A stretch of DNA of 36,939 bases from assembly GCA_020832655.1 (NCBI GenBank), contig JAFIEF010000029.1, positions 1 through 36,939 of the forward strand, given 5' to 3'. The translations under genes and the position numbers were made by a program. Below the pieces are notes generated by a model, which saw only the letters and a list, made by a program, of their open reading frames with translations, did no database searches and was not told the origin of the DNA. Within the stretch, counting starts at the first letter, position 1; each line of letters starts with the position of its first letter. This document shows positions 15,708 through 24,979 of this stretch, in pieces. This stretch comes from Paracoccaceae bacterium (GTDB lineage: Bacteria; Pseudomonadota; Alphaproteobacteria; Rhodobacterales; Rhodobacteraceae).

Positions 15708-16547
15708 TCAGTGCTTCATCAGCACCGCGCATTCGGCCTGCTGCAACATGTCGCGCGTGGCCCCGCCCAGAATCGCCTCGCGCAGGCGCGAACGGCCATA
15801 TGCCCCCATCACCAGAAGATCGGCATCCTGATCCTTGATGTGGCGTGCCAGAATGTCGCTGGTGCGCGGCAATGTGCGCGCCAGAACCGAAACATCGGCA
15901 CTGACGCCGTGCCGCGACAACATCTGAGCAAGCAGTCCGCCGGGGTCAGAGCGTTCCGGCCCATGCGTCGGCGGGTCGATGATCACCAGATTGACCGTAT
16001 CGGCCCCCTGCAACAGTGGCAGTGCGGCGCGGGCGGCATGGACGGCCTCGTCGCTCTGGTTCCAGCCCAGCACGATGCGGTTGAAATCCGGCATCAGTTT
16101 CGCGCCCTCTGGCAGCACCAGCACCGGGGCATCGCCTTCGAACAGGGCCGATTCGATCACCACTTCATCCTGCGGACCGCGCCCTGCGCCATAGGGTTGG
16201 GGCAACACCACCAGATCGGCAAAGCGCGCCTTCAGCCCGACATAGGATGAAATGCCGCCAAGCGATACGACGGCGCTGTCACTGCCCCAGCGCAGCGATT
16301 GCCCGTCCAGCCGCGTGCGCACATTCTTCTGAAGCGCCTCGGCGCTGGCCTTGGCGCTATCAAGCGCGTCCTGATAGATGATTGCCGGGGCACCGGCGTA
16401 AAACCCCATGCTTTGCGTTGTGTCAACGCCCATGCAACAGACTTCCAGATGCGCGTCAAAGCGCTGCGCAAGGCTGACGGCATGGTCCAGAAGCTGGGAC
16501 ATTCCGGTTTCGCTGGCTATGAATGTGACCAGAGATTTGTAACTCAT
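15708..16547 (-). CDS. Universal stress protein, tandem UspA-type
   Basis: A 279-residue cytoplasmic protein. The N-terminal half (about 1-145, MSYKSLVTFIASE...) and the C-terminal half (about 155-279, NRIVLGWNQSDEAVHAARAAL...) both look like UspA folds. The second carries a nucleotide-binding loop near GAYGRSRLREAILGGAT (248-264). The start at 16547 has GAAGGG 7 nt upstream. The reading frame stays open far upstream into ccoN, but that part is antisense. An FNR box in the shared 255-bp intergenic region faces this gene and ccoN, so oxygen control of both is likely. Confidence 0.88.
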   Translation of the reverse strand: MSYKSLVTFIASETGMSQLLDHAVSLAQRFDAHLEVCCMGVDTTQSMGFYAGAPAIIYQDALDSAKASAEALQKNVRTRLDGQSLRWGSDSAVVSLGGISSYVGLKARFADLVVLPQPYGAGRGPQDEVVIESALFEGDAPVLVLPEGAKLMPDFNRIVLGWNQSDEAVHAARAALPLLQGADTVNLVIIDPPTHGPERSDPGGLLAQMLSRHGVSADVSVLARTLPRTSDILARHIKDQDADLLVMGAYGRSRLREAILGGATRDMLQQAECAVLMKH

Positions 16548-16692
16548 CGCAAGACCCTTCTTCATGTCTGCCCGAAACAGCGACGCCTGACGTTTTCCAT
16601 CGCTTTCAAGGCCGTGGCGGGCGGGTATGGTCATAATGCCGCAGCCTTCAACGCCTCGCTTTGATCTGTCGCAAGGCATTTGCCAATAAAAA

Positions 16693-16706
16693 TTGACTTG
16701 GATCAA
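16693..16706. promoter_or_regulatory. FNR/FnrL box between usp and ccoN
   Basis: TTGAC-TTGG-ATCAA matches 9 of 10 consensus positions. The centre at 16699.5 would place a class II start of transcription near 16741, giving a ccoN leader of about 62 nt. An extra ATCAA half-site follows at 16716-16720 as part of TTGAGTGATCAA. The same box may also control the divergent usp gene. Confidence 0.88.
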
Positions 16707-16802
16707 AGTTGAGTGATCAATAGCGTGACAAATAGCAGCATGGAAAGATGTGTGCAGAAACCAGTACAAAGCAATGCACACGCATAATAAGGGACGCAGA
16801 AC

Positions 16803-18404
16803 ATGTGGGATTACGTAAAGCTTGCGGTTCTGGCGCTGGTCGTGGTTGTTGCCGCGATTGCCGCCAGCATGGCACGTGATATCGCCTATCTTGTCCACAT
16901 GCTGGTGATTTTGCTGGCTGCAGTAATCACCTTCGTGTGGATCATTCGCCGGGTCGGAGAGCCTGTGCCGGCGCATAATCCGAATGAATATATGGATGGG
17001 CCGATCCGCTATGGCGTGATCGCAACGGCCCTTTGGGGCGTTGTCGGTTTTCTGGTGGGGGTGGTCATTGCCTTCCAGCTTGCCTGGCCGCAGCTGAATT
17101 TCGAATGGGCGCAAGGCTATCTGAATTTCGGGCGTCTGCGTCCCCTGCACACTTCAGCTGTGATTTTCGCCTTTGGCGGCAACGCGCTGATCGCGTCGGC
17201 ATTTTACGTCGTGCAGCGTACATCGGCCGCGCGCCTCTGGGGCGGGGGTCTGGCGTGGTTCGTGTTCTGGGGGTATCAGGTATTCATCGTCATGGCCGCG
17301 ACCGGCTATGTGCTGGGTTCGACCCAGGGCAATGAATACGCCGAACCCGAATGGCTGGCCGACCTGTGGCTGACCATCGTCTGGGTGGCCTTCCTGCTGG
17401 TCTTCATGGGCACGATCATCAAGCGCCGCGAGCCGCATATATATGTGGCCAACTGGTTCTACATGGCCTTCATCATCACTGTGGCGATGCTGCACATCGT
17501 CAATAACATCGCCATCCCGGTCTCGGTTTTCGGATCGAAATCGGTGCCTGTGTGGTCGGGTGTGCAGTCAGCGATGATCCAGTGGTGGTATGGCCATAAC
17601 GCGGTGGGCTTCTTCCTGACAGCAGGCTTCCTGGGCATGATGTATTACTTCATCCCGAAACAGGCCGAACGCCCGGTCTATAGCTACAAGCTGTCGATCA
17701 TGCATTTCTGGGCCTTGATCTTCCTCTATATCTGGGCGGGTCCGCACCATCTGCACTATACCGCGCTGCCCGACTGGGCGCAGACATTGGGCATGACCTT
17801 CTCGATCATGCTGTGGATGCCAAGCTGGGGTGGTATGATCAACGGTCTGATGACGCTTTCGGGCGCATGGGACAAGCTGCGCACCGACCCGATCATCCGC
17901 ATGATGGTGGTGGCTGTGGGTTTTTACGGCATGGCGACCTTCGAGGGCCCGATGATGTCGATCAAGACCGTCAACTCGCTGTCGCATTACACGGACTGGA
18001 CCATTGGTCACGTCCATTCGGCGGCGCTCGGCTGGAACGGTATGATCACCTTCGGGATGCTCTATTATCTGGTGCCGAAGCTGTGGCAGCGCGAGGGGCT
18101 TTACAGCCTGCGTCTGGTCAGCTGGCACTTCTGGTTGGCGACCATTGGCATCGTGCTTTACGCAGCGTCGATGTGGGTCACAGGCATCATGGAAGGTCTG
18201 ATGTGGCGTGAAGTCGATGCGCAGGGCTTCCTTGTGAACTCTTTCGCTGACACGGTCGCCGCGAAGTTCCCGATGTATGTGGTGCGTGGTCTGGGCGGGG
18301 TTCTGTTCCTGCTGGGGGCTGTCATCATGTGCTACAACCTTTGGAAGACTGTCACCAGCTCGGGCGAAAGAAAACCCGCTGCTGCCGCAGTCCCCGCTGA
18401 ATAA
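16803..18404 (+). CDS. ccoN: cbb3-type cytochrome c oxidase subunit I
   Basis: A 533-residue catalytic subunit of the high-affinity cbb3 oxidase, with about 12-14 membrane helices. Cofactor ligands are visible: His116 and His405 (low-spin haem b), His265 (YGHNAVGFF) with His315/His316 (AGPHHLHYT) for CuB, and His403 ([13 protein letters not shown]) for high-spin haem b3. TAAGGGA precedes the ATG. It is the first gene of ccoNOQP, under the FNR box about 100 nt upstream. It reduces oxygen to water and pumps protons during microaerobic growth. Confidence 0.98.
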   Translation: MWDYVKLAVLALVVVVAAIAASMARDIAYLVHMLVILLAAVITFVWIIRRVGEPVPAHNPNEYMDGPIRYGVIATALWGVVGFLVGVVIAFQLAWPQLNFEWAQGYLNFGRLRPLHTSAVIFAFGGNALIASAFYVVQRTSAARLWGGGLAWFVFWGYQVFIVMAATGYVLGSTQGNEYAEPEWLADLWLTIVWVAFLLVFMGTIIKRREPHIYVANWFYMAFIITVAMLHIVNNIAIPVSVFGSKSVPVWSGVQSAMIQWWYGHNAVGFFLTAGFLGMMYYFIPKQAERPVYSYKLSIMHFWALIFLYIWAGPHHLHYTALPDWAQTLGMTFSIMLWMPSWGGMINGLMTLSGAWDKLRTDPIIRMMVVAVGFYGMATFEGPMMSIKTVNSLSHYTDWTIGHVHSAALGWNGMITFGMLYYLVPKLWQREGLYSLRLVSWHFWLATIGIVLYAASMWVTGIMEGLMWREVDAQGFLVNSFADTVAAKFPMYVVRGLGGVLFLLGAVIMCYNLWKTVTSSGERKPAAAAVPAE

Positions 18405-18418
18405 AGGAGGTCACGAAA

Positions 18419-19150
18419 ATGGGACTTCTTGACCATCACAAGAAAATCGAAACGCATGCCACGCTGCTTCTGGTGCTGTCGTTTCTGGTCGTGACCATCG
18501 GGGGCATCGTGCAGATCGTGCCGTTGTTCTACCTCGACAACACCATCGAGAAGGTAGAGGGCATGCGCCCCTACTCTCCGCTGGAGATCAAGGGTCGCGA
18601 AATCTATCTGCGCGAGGGCTGCTACAACTGCCACAGCCAGATGATCCGCCCCATGCGCGACGAGGTCGAACGTTATGGCCATTACTCGCTGGCGGCAGAG
18701 TCGATGTATGACCACCCCTTCCAGTGGGGGTCCAAGCGGACCGGGCCGGATCTGGCCCGTCTGGGCGGGCGCTACAGCGATGACTGGCATGTCCAGCACA
18801 TGATCGACCCGCAATCGGTGGTGCCGGAATCCATCATGCCGTCCTATGGCTTCATGATGAACCGCGAACTCACCCGTCAGGATGCCGAGCATGTGCGCGA
18901 TATCATGCGCGTCTATCAGATCCTCGGTCATCCCTATACCGATGAGATGATGGAAAAGGCCGTCGATGACTTCTTCGCTCAGGTGGATGAATTCGGCGAC
19001 CCGGTTGCTGAGCGCTATCCTGGCGCGCAGCAGCGGAATTTCGACGGGCAGGACGGGCGTGTCACCGAAATGGATGCGATCATCGCCTATATGCAGATGT
19101 TGGGAACGCTGGTGGATTTCGACACCTTCGTGCCCGATGCAAGCCGCTAG
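18419..19150 (+). CDS. ccoO: cbb3-type cytochrome c oxidase subunit II (monohaem)
   Basis: A 243-residue membrane-anchored cytochrome c. It has one N-terminal TM helix (about 14-36) and a periplasmic domain with a single haem c motif CYNCH (68-72) and a methionine ligand probably in [16 protein letters not shown] lies before the ATG, 14 nt after ccoN. It passes electrons to CcoN. Confidence 0.97.
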   Translation: MGLLDHHKKIETHATLLLVLSFLVVTIGGIVQIVPLFYLDNTIEKVEGMRPYSPLEIKGREIYLREGCYNCHSQMIRPMRDEVERYGHYSLAAESMYDHPFQWGSKRTGPDLARLGGRYSDDWHVQHMIDPQSVVPESIMPSYGFMMNRELTRQDAEHVRDIMRVYQILGHPYTDEMMEKAVDDFFAQVDEFGDPVAERYPGAQQRNFDGQDGRVTEMDAIIAYMQMLGTLVDFDTFVPDASR

Positions 19151-19161
19151 GGGAGGGGGTC

Positions 19162-19380
19162 ATGGAAACATATACCTGGTTGCGTGCCTTTGCCGATAGC
19201 TGGCATCTGCTGTTCATGTTCTGCTTCTTCATCGGGGTATTCATCTTCATCCTGCGCCCCGGATCGAACAAGGTTCACGACGAATCTGCGAACATGATTT
19301 TCCGCAATGATGACAAACCTGCGGGGGCCGACAAGACCCCCCGCATGGGGCGTCACGACGAACCGAAAGAGGCCCGCTGA
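19162..19380 (+). CDS. ccoQ: cbb3-type cytochrome c oxidase subunit CcoQ/FixQ
   Basis: A 72-residue small single-TM subunit (hydrophobic 13-31, WHLLFMFCFFIGVFIFILRP), followed by a charged cytoplasmic tail ending in KEAR. The size, the RPGS after the helix and the position between ccoO and ccoP identify it. It stabilises the oxidase complex. Its stop overlaps the ccoP start (TGATG). Confidence 0.93.
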   Translation: METYTWLRAFADSWHLLFMFCFFIGVFIFILRPGSNKVHDESANMIFRNDDKPAGADKTPRMGRHDEPKEAR

Positions 19381-20303
19381 TGGCTGATAATTCCGAAAAC
19401 ATCGAAAAGCGGCCAGATCCACGGCGTCACCCCAAGCCGAATACTCTGGCCAGTAACGAGCCGCCCACCACGGGTCACGAGTGGGATGGGATCAGGGAAT
19501 ACGACAACCCGATGCCGCGCTGGTGGGTGTGGATCTTCATCATCACCATCGTCTGGTCGGTCGGCTACTGGGTCGCCTATCCGGCCTGGCCCGGCATCCA
19601 GTCCAGCACGGCGGGGTTGCTGGGCTATTCGTCGCGCGCAAATGTCGCGACCGAGATTGCAGAGTTCGAGGCCAGCAATGACCAGTTCTTCGCCCAGCTC
19701 GTCACGACAGAGCTGGACGAGATCCGCGACAATGACGAGTTGCAACGCTTTGCCGTCAATGCAGGCGGGGCGGTTTTCCGCGCGCAATGTTCGCAGTGCC
19801 ACGGTACGGGCGGTGCTGGTGTTCAGGCGTCAGGCTTTCCCAACCTGCTGAATGACGAATGGCTCTGGGGCGGTACGATGGAAGATATCCATCAGACCAT
19901 CCGCTACGGCATCCGCAACGAGGATCATTTCGATGCGCGCTGGTCGGAAATGCCTGCTTTTGGCCGCGATGGGCTGCTGGACGATGCCGAGATCGACCAG
20001 GTGGTGAATTTCGTCCTGTCGCTGTCGGGGGCGGATCATGATGCCCGGCTTGCCGCATTGGGGCAAGAGCATTATGAGATCAACTGCGCGTCCTGCCACA
20101 TGGATGATGGCAGCGGTGACTACTTCACCGGCGCGCCTGCCCTGAATACGCAGGTGTGGCTCTATGGCGGCACGCCAGAGGCCATCCGCGAGTCGATCTA
20201 CAACTCGCGCTTTGGCGTGATGCCCGGCTTCGCGGATCGTCTGCGCGACGCCGAAATCCGCGCAGTTGCTGCCTATGTCCACCAGCTTGGTGGCGGTCAG
20301 TAG
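19380..20303 (+). CDS. ccoP: cbb3-type cytochrome c oxidase subunit III (dihaem)
   Basis: A 307-residue protein. A cytoplasmic N-terminal segment contains EYDNPMPRWW, followed by a TM helix (about 50-68) and two cytochrome c domains with CSQCH (137-141) and CASCH (236-240). It receives electrons from soluble or membrane cytochrome c and passes them to CcoO. It is translated from a 1-nt overlap with ccoQ and is the last gene before a clear terminator. Confidence 0.97.
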   Translation: MADNSENIEKRPDPRRHPKPNTLASNEPPTTGHEWDGIREYDNPMPRWWVWIFIITIVWSVGYWVAYPAWPGIQSSTAGLLGYSSRANVATEIAEFEASNDQFFAQLVTTELDEIRDNDELQRFAVNAGGAVFRAQCSQCHGTGGAGVQASGFPNLLNDEWLWGGTMEDIHQTIRYGIRNEDHFDARWSEMPAFGRDGLLDDAEIDQVVNFVLSLSGADHDARLAALGQEHYEINCASCHMDDGSGDYFTGAPALNTQVWLYGGTPEAIRESIYNSRFGVMPGFADRLRDAEIRAVAAYVHQLGGGQ

Positions 20304-20329
20304 GCGCTATTGCGGACAAGCAACGCTGC

Positions 20330-20358
20330 AAAAGACCCTCGCCTTGCGGGGGTCTTTT
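20330..20358 (+). terminator. Rho-independent terminator of ccoNOQP
   Basis: A 13-bp stem, AAAAGACCCTCGC with GCGGGGGTCTTTT (one T-G wobble), has a CTT loop and ends in TTTT, 27 nt after the ccoP stop. It separates the oxidase operon from ccoGHIS. Confidence 0.9.
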
Positions 20359-20428
20359 ACTGTCGGTCTGAGGCGCGGCGCGGTTGCTTGCGACATCCTG
20401 TCGCCTGTCCCGCATTTCCGAAAAGTAT

Positions 20429-20442
20429 TTGATCTGCATCAA
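20429..20442. promoter_or_regulatory. FNR/FnrL box, distal to ccoG
   Basis: TTGAT-CTGC-ATCAA is a perfect match to the FNR consensus. It is 242 nt upstream of the ccoG start, so it either drives a longer leader, serves an unannotated small transcript, or acts together with the proximal box. Confidence 0.85.
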
Positions 20443-20613
20443 TGCCACGCATCACTGACACTGCCAGAACAACGCCAAGCCCTGAGTTTCAGGGCCGCGT
20501 CGGCCTTCGTTCCTGTTCGCGCGTGTTATCGAAGGCCGACGCCTCTCCTCTCCCCGACACGGCGTTTACCTCTCTGCGGCATTTTGTCAAACATGCATTG
20601 CAGAAGCTGTTTT

Positions 20614-20627
20614 TTGATTCAAGTCAA
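20614..20627. promoter_or_regulatory. FNR/FnrL box, proximal to ccoG
   Basis: TTGAT-TCAA-GTCAA matches 9 of 10 consensus positions. The centre at 20620.5 gives a class II start of transcription near 20662, a leader of about 23 nt; TGTGAT (20647-20652) is a plausible -10. This is the better candidate for the ccoGHIS promoter. Confidence 0.8.
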
Positions 20628-20684
20628 GGTCGTGTCTGTCATGACATGTGATCAACGGGCCAGCCCAACCGCCGGAGCGCTATC

Positions 20685-22115
20685 GTGAGTCCTTCTGACC
20701 AAACCCCGTCCAGCCTTTATGCCAAACGCGAGCCGATCTTTCCGCGCCGCGTGAAGGGCAACTTCCGCACCATGAAATGGTGGCTTCTGGCAGTGATGCT
20801 GGGCATCTATTATCTGGTACCGTGGATCCGCTGGGATCGTGGCCCCGAGATGCCCGATCAGGCGGTGTTGCTGGATCTGGCCAACCGGCGCTTCTTCTTC
20901 TTCATGATAGAGATCTGGCCGCATGAATTCTATTTCGTGGCGGGCCTTCTGATCATGGCCGGGATCGGGCTTTTCCTGTTCACCTCGGCGCTGGGGCGGG
21001 TGTGGTGCGGTTATGCCTGCCCGCAGACCGTGTGGACCGATCTGTTCATTCTGGTCGAACGCTGGATCGAGGGCGACCGCAATGCCCGCCTGCGCCTGCA
21101 TCGCAAGCCCTGGGATTTTGAAAAGACCCGGAAATACGCGATGAAATGGACAGCATGGTTCCTGATCGGCATGGCCACCGGCGGGGCATGGGTGTTCTAT
21201 TTCGCCGATGCGCCGACGCTGTTTGTCGATCTGTTCACTGGCCAGGCCCACCCGATTGCCTATGGCACGGTGCTGGTGCTGACGATGACCACTTTCCTGT
21301 TCGGCGGCTTCTTCCGTGAACAGATCTGCATCTATGCCTGCCCCTGGCCGCGGATTCAGGCCGCGATGATGGACGAAGACACCATCACCATCGATTACCG
21401 TCATTGGCGCGGAGAGCCGCGCGGCAAGCTGAAAAAGGGCCAGCTTGATCCCGATCAGGGGGATTGCATCGACTGCATGGCCTGCGTCAATGTCTGCCCG
21501 ATGGGGATCGATATCCGCGATGGCCAGCAGATGGAGTGCATCACCTGCGGGCTGTGCATCGATGCCTGTGACGAGGTGATGGACCGCATCGGCAAGCCGC
21601 GCGGGCTGATAGCCTATATGGCGCTGTCGGATCAGGAAAACGAACAATCCGGCAAGCTGCCGGTTTCGGTGTGGAAGCATATCATGCGCCCGCGCACCAT
21701 GCTTTACACCGCGATATGGGGTGCGATCGGCATCGGGCTGATCGTGGCGCTGTTCATTCGCGCCGATCTGGATATGAGCGTCGCGCCGGTGCGCAACCCT
21801 ACCCATGTCGTGCTTTCGGACGGGACGGTGCGCAACGCCTATGATGTACGCATCCGCAACATGTATCACGAGCCGCGCGACTTTGTGCTGTCGATTTCCG
21901 AGAACCCTGATCTGCGCCTGTCGATTCAGGGCAGCGATGTCAATCGCGTGACCATCGGCCCCGACGAGATGGAGTTGCTGCGCGTCTATCTGGAAGCCGC
22001 ACCCAACACCGCTTCTGCCAATTCCGAACGCAGCGCGGTGCGCATCTGGTCCAGCATTGTGGGCAGCACCGAGCGGGTGTATTCTGACACGACCTTCAAC
22101 GGGAGAAACCAATGA
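20685..22115 (+). CDS. ccoG: cbb3 oxidase assembly protein CcoG/RdxB (FixG)
   Basis: A 476-residue membrane iron-sulfur protein with about five TM helices. It has two 4Fe-4S motifs, Cys261/264/267/271 and Cys285/288/291/295, plus Cys108/112 and Cys215/219 within GYACPQ and CIYACPW. The C-terminal 100 residues or so form the FixG Ig-like domain. CcoG acts as a cupric reductase in cbb3 assembly in Rhodobacter. It begins with GTG, preceded by GGAGCG. The stop overlaps the ccoH start (ATGA). Confidence 0.97.
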   Translation: MSPSDQTPSSLYAKREPIFPRRVKGNFRTMKWWLLAVMLGIYYLVPWIRWDRGPEMPDQAVLLDLANRRFFFFMIEIWPHEFYFVAGLLIMAGIGLFLFTSALGRVWCGYACPQTVWTDLFILVERWIEGDRNARLRLHRKPWDFEKTRKYAMKWTAWFLIGMATGGAWVFYFADAPTLFVDLFTGQAHPIAYGTVLVLTMTTFLFGGFFREQICIYACPWPRIQAAMMDEDTITIDYRHWRGEPRGKLKKGQLDPDQGDCIDCMACVNVCPMGIDIRDGQQMECITCGLCIDACDEVMDRIGKPRGLIAYMALSDQENEQSGKLPVSVWKHIMRPRTMLYTAIWGAIGIGLIVALFIRADLDMSVAPVRNPTHVVLSDGTVRNAYDVRIRNMYHEPRDFVLSISENPDLRLSIQGSDVNRVTIGPDEMELLRVYLEAAPNTASANSERSAVRIWSSIVGSTERVYSDTTFNGRNQ

Positions 22116-22582
22116 CCAAGGACACTGACAAGGGCTTCCGGATTACCGGGCCAAAGGTTCTGATCATCGCTGTTTCGGCATTCGGGATCATTCTGACCGC
22201 CAATCTGACACTGGCCTTCAACGCCGTCAGCACCTTTCCGGGGCTGGAAGTCGACAATTCCTTTGTCGCCAGCCAGAACTTCAACGAGGAACTGGCCGAA
22301 CAGCTTGCGCTGGGCTGGGATGTCAAGGCCAGCCATGAAGATGGCGAGTTGAAGCTGGCGATCACCGACCGGCAGGGCCAGCCGGTGCAGGTGGCGCATC
22401 TGGATGCCATTCTGGGCGCCGCAACGCATGTGCGCGATGATCAGGCGCCGGATTTCCGGTTCAAGGGCGATGCTTACCGCGCGCGGGTCGATATCGGCCC
22501 CGGCAACTGGAACATCCGCATGCATGCAGTCGCAGCCGATGGCACCGAGTTTCGCCAGCGTGTGGTTCTGCATCTGCGCTAG
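22112..22582 (+). CDS. ccoH: cbb3 oxidase assembly protein CcoH/FixH
   Basis: A 156-residue protein with a short cytoplasmic N-terminus, one TM helix (about 15-37) and a beta-rich periplasmic FixH domain (LGWDVKA near 70, and the ending IGPGNWNIRMHA...). It is needed for assembly and stability of the cbb3 complex. It is translationally coupled to ccoG and 9 nt from ccoI. Confidence 0.95.
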   Translation: MTKDTDKGFRITGPKVLIIAVSAFGIILTANLTLAFNAVSTFPGLEVDNSFVASQNFNEELAEQLALGWDVKASHEDGELKLAITDRQGQPVQVAHLDAILGAATHVRDDQAPDFRFKGDAYRARVDIGPGNWNIRMHAVAADGTEFRQRVVLHLR

Positions 22583-22591
22583 TCAAAGCTG

Positions 22592-24775
22592 ATGTCCGAC
22601 ACCGCCTTTCGCCCCTCTGCCTGCCCTGCCTGTAGCGCCGGGGCCGCTGCCGAAGACATGGCGGCGCGCGCGCCCTTGCCGGATGCGCGGCTGTTGCTGT
22701 CGGTGCCGGGGGCGCATTGCGCGGCTTGCATCGCCAATATCGAGCGCGATCTGGCAAAGATGGAAGGCGTGAATTCGGCGCGGCTGAACCTGACGCTGAA
22801 ACGGCTGAGCGTGGATGCGGCACCGGATATCGAGGTTTCCGACATCATCGCGCGGCTGGAACGGCTGGGATATGAAGCCCATGAAATGGATGCCTCCAGC
22901 CTGTCGATGACCGCGACCGAGCGACAGGGCCGTGATCTGCTGATGCGCGTGGGCGTGTCGGGCTTTGCAATGATGAATGTCATGCTGCTGTCGGTCGCGG
23001 TCTGGGCGGGTGCAGAGGGGCCGACGCGGGATCTGTTTCATCTGGTCTCGGCATTGATCGCGATCCCGACCGTGGCCTTTGCAGGCCAGCCCTTCTTTCG
23101 CAATGCTTGGAAAGCGCTGCGTGCGGGCCGGATGGATATGGACGCCCCGATTTCATTCGCCATTATCCTGACGCTGTTCATCTCGCTTTATGAATCTCTT
23201 CTGTCGGGAGAGCACGCATATTTCGAAGCCGTGGTGATGCTGATCTTCTTCCTGCTGGTGGGGCGCTATCTGGATTTCCGCGCCCGCGCGGCGGCGCGCT
23301 CTGCCGCGCAGGAGCTGGCGGCGCTGGAAGTGCCGCGCGCAACCCGGCTTCTGGACGGGCAGGAACAGGCGGTCAATGTCGCCGAGCTGGCGGTGGGCGA
23401 TGTGGTGCTGGTGCGCCCCGGCGGGCGTGTGCCGGTGGATGGGGTGGTGGTGCAGGGCCAGTCAGAAATTGACCGCTCGCTACTGACTGGCGAGACCCTG
23501 CCCGTTTTCGCAACCCTTGGCCATGCGCTCAGCGCAGGCGAGGTCAATCTGACCGGCCCGTTGCAGGTGCAGGTCGCTGCTGCGGGCAAGGACAGCTCGC
23601 TGCACCGGATGGCCGATCTGGTCGCCAATGCCGAATCGGCGCGGATGCGCTATACCACCATCGCCGAACGCGCTGCTGCGGCCTATGCGCCCACGATCCC
23701 GATCCTGTCGCTGGCCGCTTTCATCGTCTGGTACTGGATATCGGGCGGGGATTTGCGGCTGTCGATGAATATCGCGGTGGCCAGCCTGATCATCACCTGC
23801 CCCTGTGCGCTGGGGCTGGCGGTGCCTGCGGTGGTGACATCGGCCAGCGGCAAGCTGTTTCGCAAGGGGCTTTTGATCAAGGATGGCAGCGCGCTGGAAC
23901 GTCTGGCAGAGGTGGATACCGTCATTCTGGACAAGACCGGCACGCTGACAATGGGCACGCCCGTGCCCACCAATCTGGACCAGCACCCGGTTGATGCCTT
24001 GCAGGTGGCGCTGGCGCTGGCCGAAGCGTCCAGCCACCCGCTGGCGGTGGCACTGGCCCGCGCCCTGCAACAACGTGGCATTGCACCGGCACGGCTGCAG
24101 GAGTTGCAGGAACAGTCAGGCTATGGGGTGCAAGGCGTCTGGCACGGCCAGACGGTAAGGCTGGGCCGCGCCGACTGGGTTGGTGCGACGCCGCGCAGCG
24201 TGACCGCCGCCTATCTGACGATCGGGGGCGCCAGCCGCGCCTTCACCTTTGCCGACCAGCTGCGCCCCGGTGCGGAAACCGTGGTGCAGGCGCTGAAGGC
24301 GCAGGGCAAGGCGGTGCGGCTGATCTCGGGCGATGTGCCGGGGGCGGTGCGCGATCTGGCCGCGCGGCTGGGCATTGACGACTGGCAGGCGGGAGCGCTG
24401 CCGCAGGACAAGGCCAGCGCGATTGCCGCGCTTCAGGCGCAGGGGCGCAAGGTGCTGATGGTGGGCGACGGGCTGAACGACACTGTGGCGCTGTCGCAGG
24501 CCGATGTGTCGATCTCGCCCGCATCGGCGCTGGATGCGGCGCGCGCGGCATCGGACATGGTGCTGCTGGGGCGTGACCTGTCGCCGGTGGCCGATGCGCT
24601 GCGGATGTCGAAAACCGCGCTCCGGCGCATTCGTGAAAATCTGTGGCAATCGGCGATTTACAACATCATCTTCGTGCCGATTGCGTTGTTTGGCTTCGCA
24701 ACGCCGCTCTGGGCTGCCTTCGTGATGTCAATTTCGTCGATTTCGGTTACACTGAACGCGCTGCGGCTGAAATAA
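22592..24775 (+). CDS. ccoI: Copper-transporting P1B-type ATPase CcoI/FixI
   Basis: A 727-residue heavy-metal P-type ATPase that supplies copper for cbb3 maturation. The N-terminus has CPAC (11-14) and a heavy-metal-associated domain with CAAC (43-46). The membrane metal site is Cys403-Pro-Cys405. The phosphorylation motif DKTGT has Asp447; LTGET and GDGLNDT are also present. The position in ccoGHIS distinguishes it from CopA. Rhodobacter calls it RdxI. Confidence 0.96.
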   Translation: MSDTAFRPSACPACSAGAAAEDMAARAPLPDARLLLSVPGAHCAACIANIERDLAKMEGVNSARLNLTLKRLSVDAAPDIEVSDIIARLERLGYEAHEMDASSLSMTATERQGRDLLMRVGVSGFAMMNVMLLSVAVWAGAEGPTRDLFHLVSALIAIPTVAFAGQPFFRNAWKALRAGRMDMDAPISFAIILTLFISLYESLLSGEHAYFEAVVMLIFFLLVGRYLDFRARAAARSAAQELAALEVPRATRLLDGQEQAVNVAELAVGDVVLVRPGGRVPVDGVVVQGQSEIDRSLLTGETLPVFATLGHALSAGEVNLTGPLQVQVAAAGKDSSLHRMADLVANAESARMRYTTIAERAAAAYAPTIPILSLAAFIVWYWISGGDLRLSMNIAVASLIITCPCALGLAVPAVVTSASGKLFRKGLLIKDGSALERLAEVDTVILDKTGTLTMGTPVPTNLDQHPVDALQVALALAEASSHPLAVALARALQQRGIAPARLQELQEQSGYGVQGVWHGQTVRLGRADWVGATPRSVTAAYLTIGGASRAFTFADQLRPGAETVVQALKAQGKAVRLISGDVPGAVRDLAARLGIDDWQAGALPQDKASAIAALQAQGRKVLMVGDGLNDTVALSQADVSISPASALDAARAASDMVLLGRDLSPVADALRMSKTALRRIRENLWQSAIYNIIFVPIALFGFATPLWAAFVMSISSISVTLNALRLK

Positions 24776-24796
24776 GACGCTGAACAAGGAAATATC

Positions 24797-24970
24797 ATGG
24801 AAGTTCTGGCCATTCTGATACCGGCATCGCTGTTTCTGGGCCTGTTGGGGCTGGCCGCCTTTGTCTGGACCTTGCGCAAAGGGCAGTATGACGACCCCGA
24901 AGGCGACAGCCAGCGCATTCTGGACCCGCGCTATGATGACAAGCCCAAGCCGGTTTCCGACGAAAACTGA
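24797..24970 (+). CDS. ccoS: cbb3 oxidase maturation protein CcoS/FixS
   Basis: A 57-residue small protein with MEVLAILIPASLFLGLLG as a TM helix (4-25), then the conserved WTLRKGQYDDPEGDSQRIL segment. AAGGAAAT lies before the ATG, 21 nt after ccoI. CcoS is required for cofactor insertion into the oxidase. Its stop lies only 9 bp from the stop of the convergent acyltransferase gene. Confidence 0.95.
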   Translation: MEVLAILIPASLFLGLLGLAAFVWTLRKGQYDDPEGDSQRILDPRYDDKPKPVSDEN

Positions 24971-24979
24971 CCGCAGTGC

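Larger units (their letters stand above)
20304..20684. other. 381-bp intergenic region between ccoP and ccoG
   Basis: It holds the ccoP terminator (20330-20358) and two FNR boxes (20429-20442 and 20614-20627). Between them lies about 170 bp in which a 69-codon frame is open (20442-20651), but it has no ribosome site and no recognisable product, so I do not call a gene. Confidence 0.7.

Noticed and set aside
16548-17150. N-terminal extension of the universal stress protein frame
   Set aside because: It would run antisense through the start of ccoN and its promoter; the MSYKSLV start with GAAGGG is the natural N-terminus.
20442-20651. 69-codon frame between the two FNR boxes
   Set aside because: No ribosome site and no recognisable features; kept only as a question in the findings.
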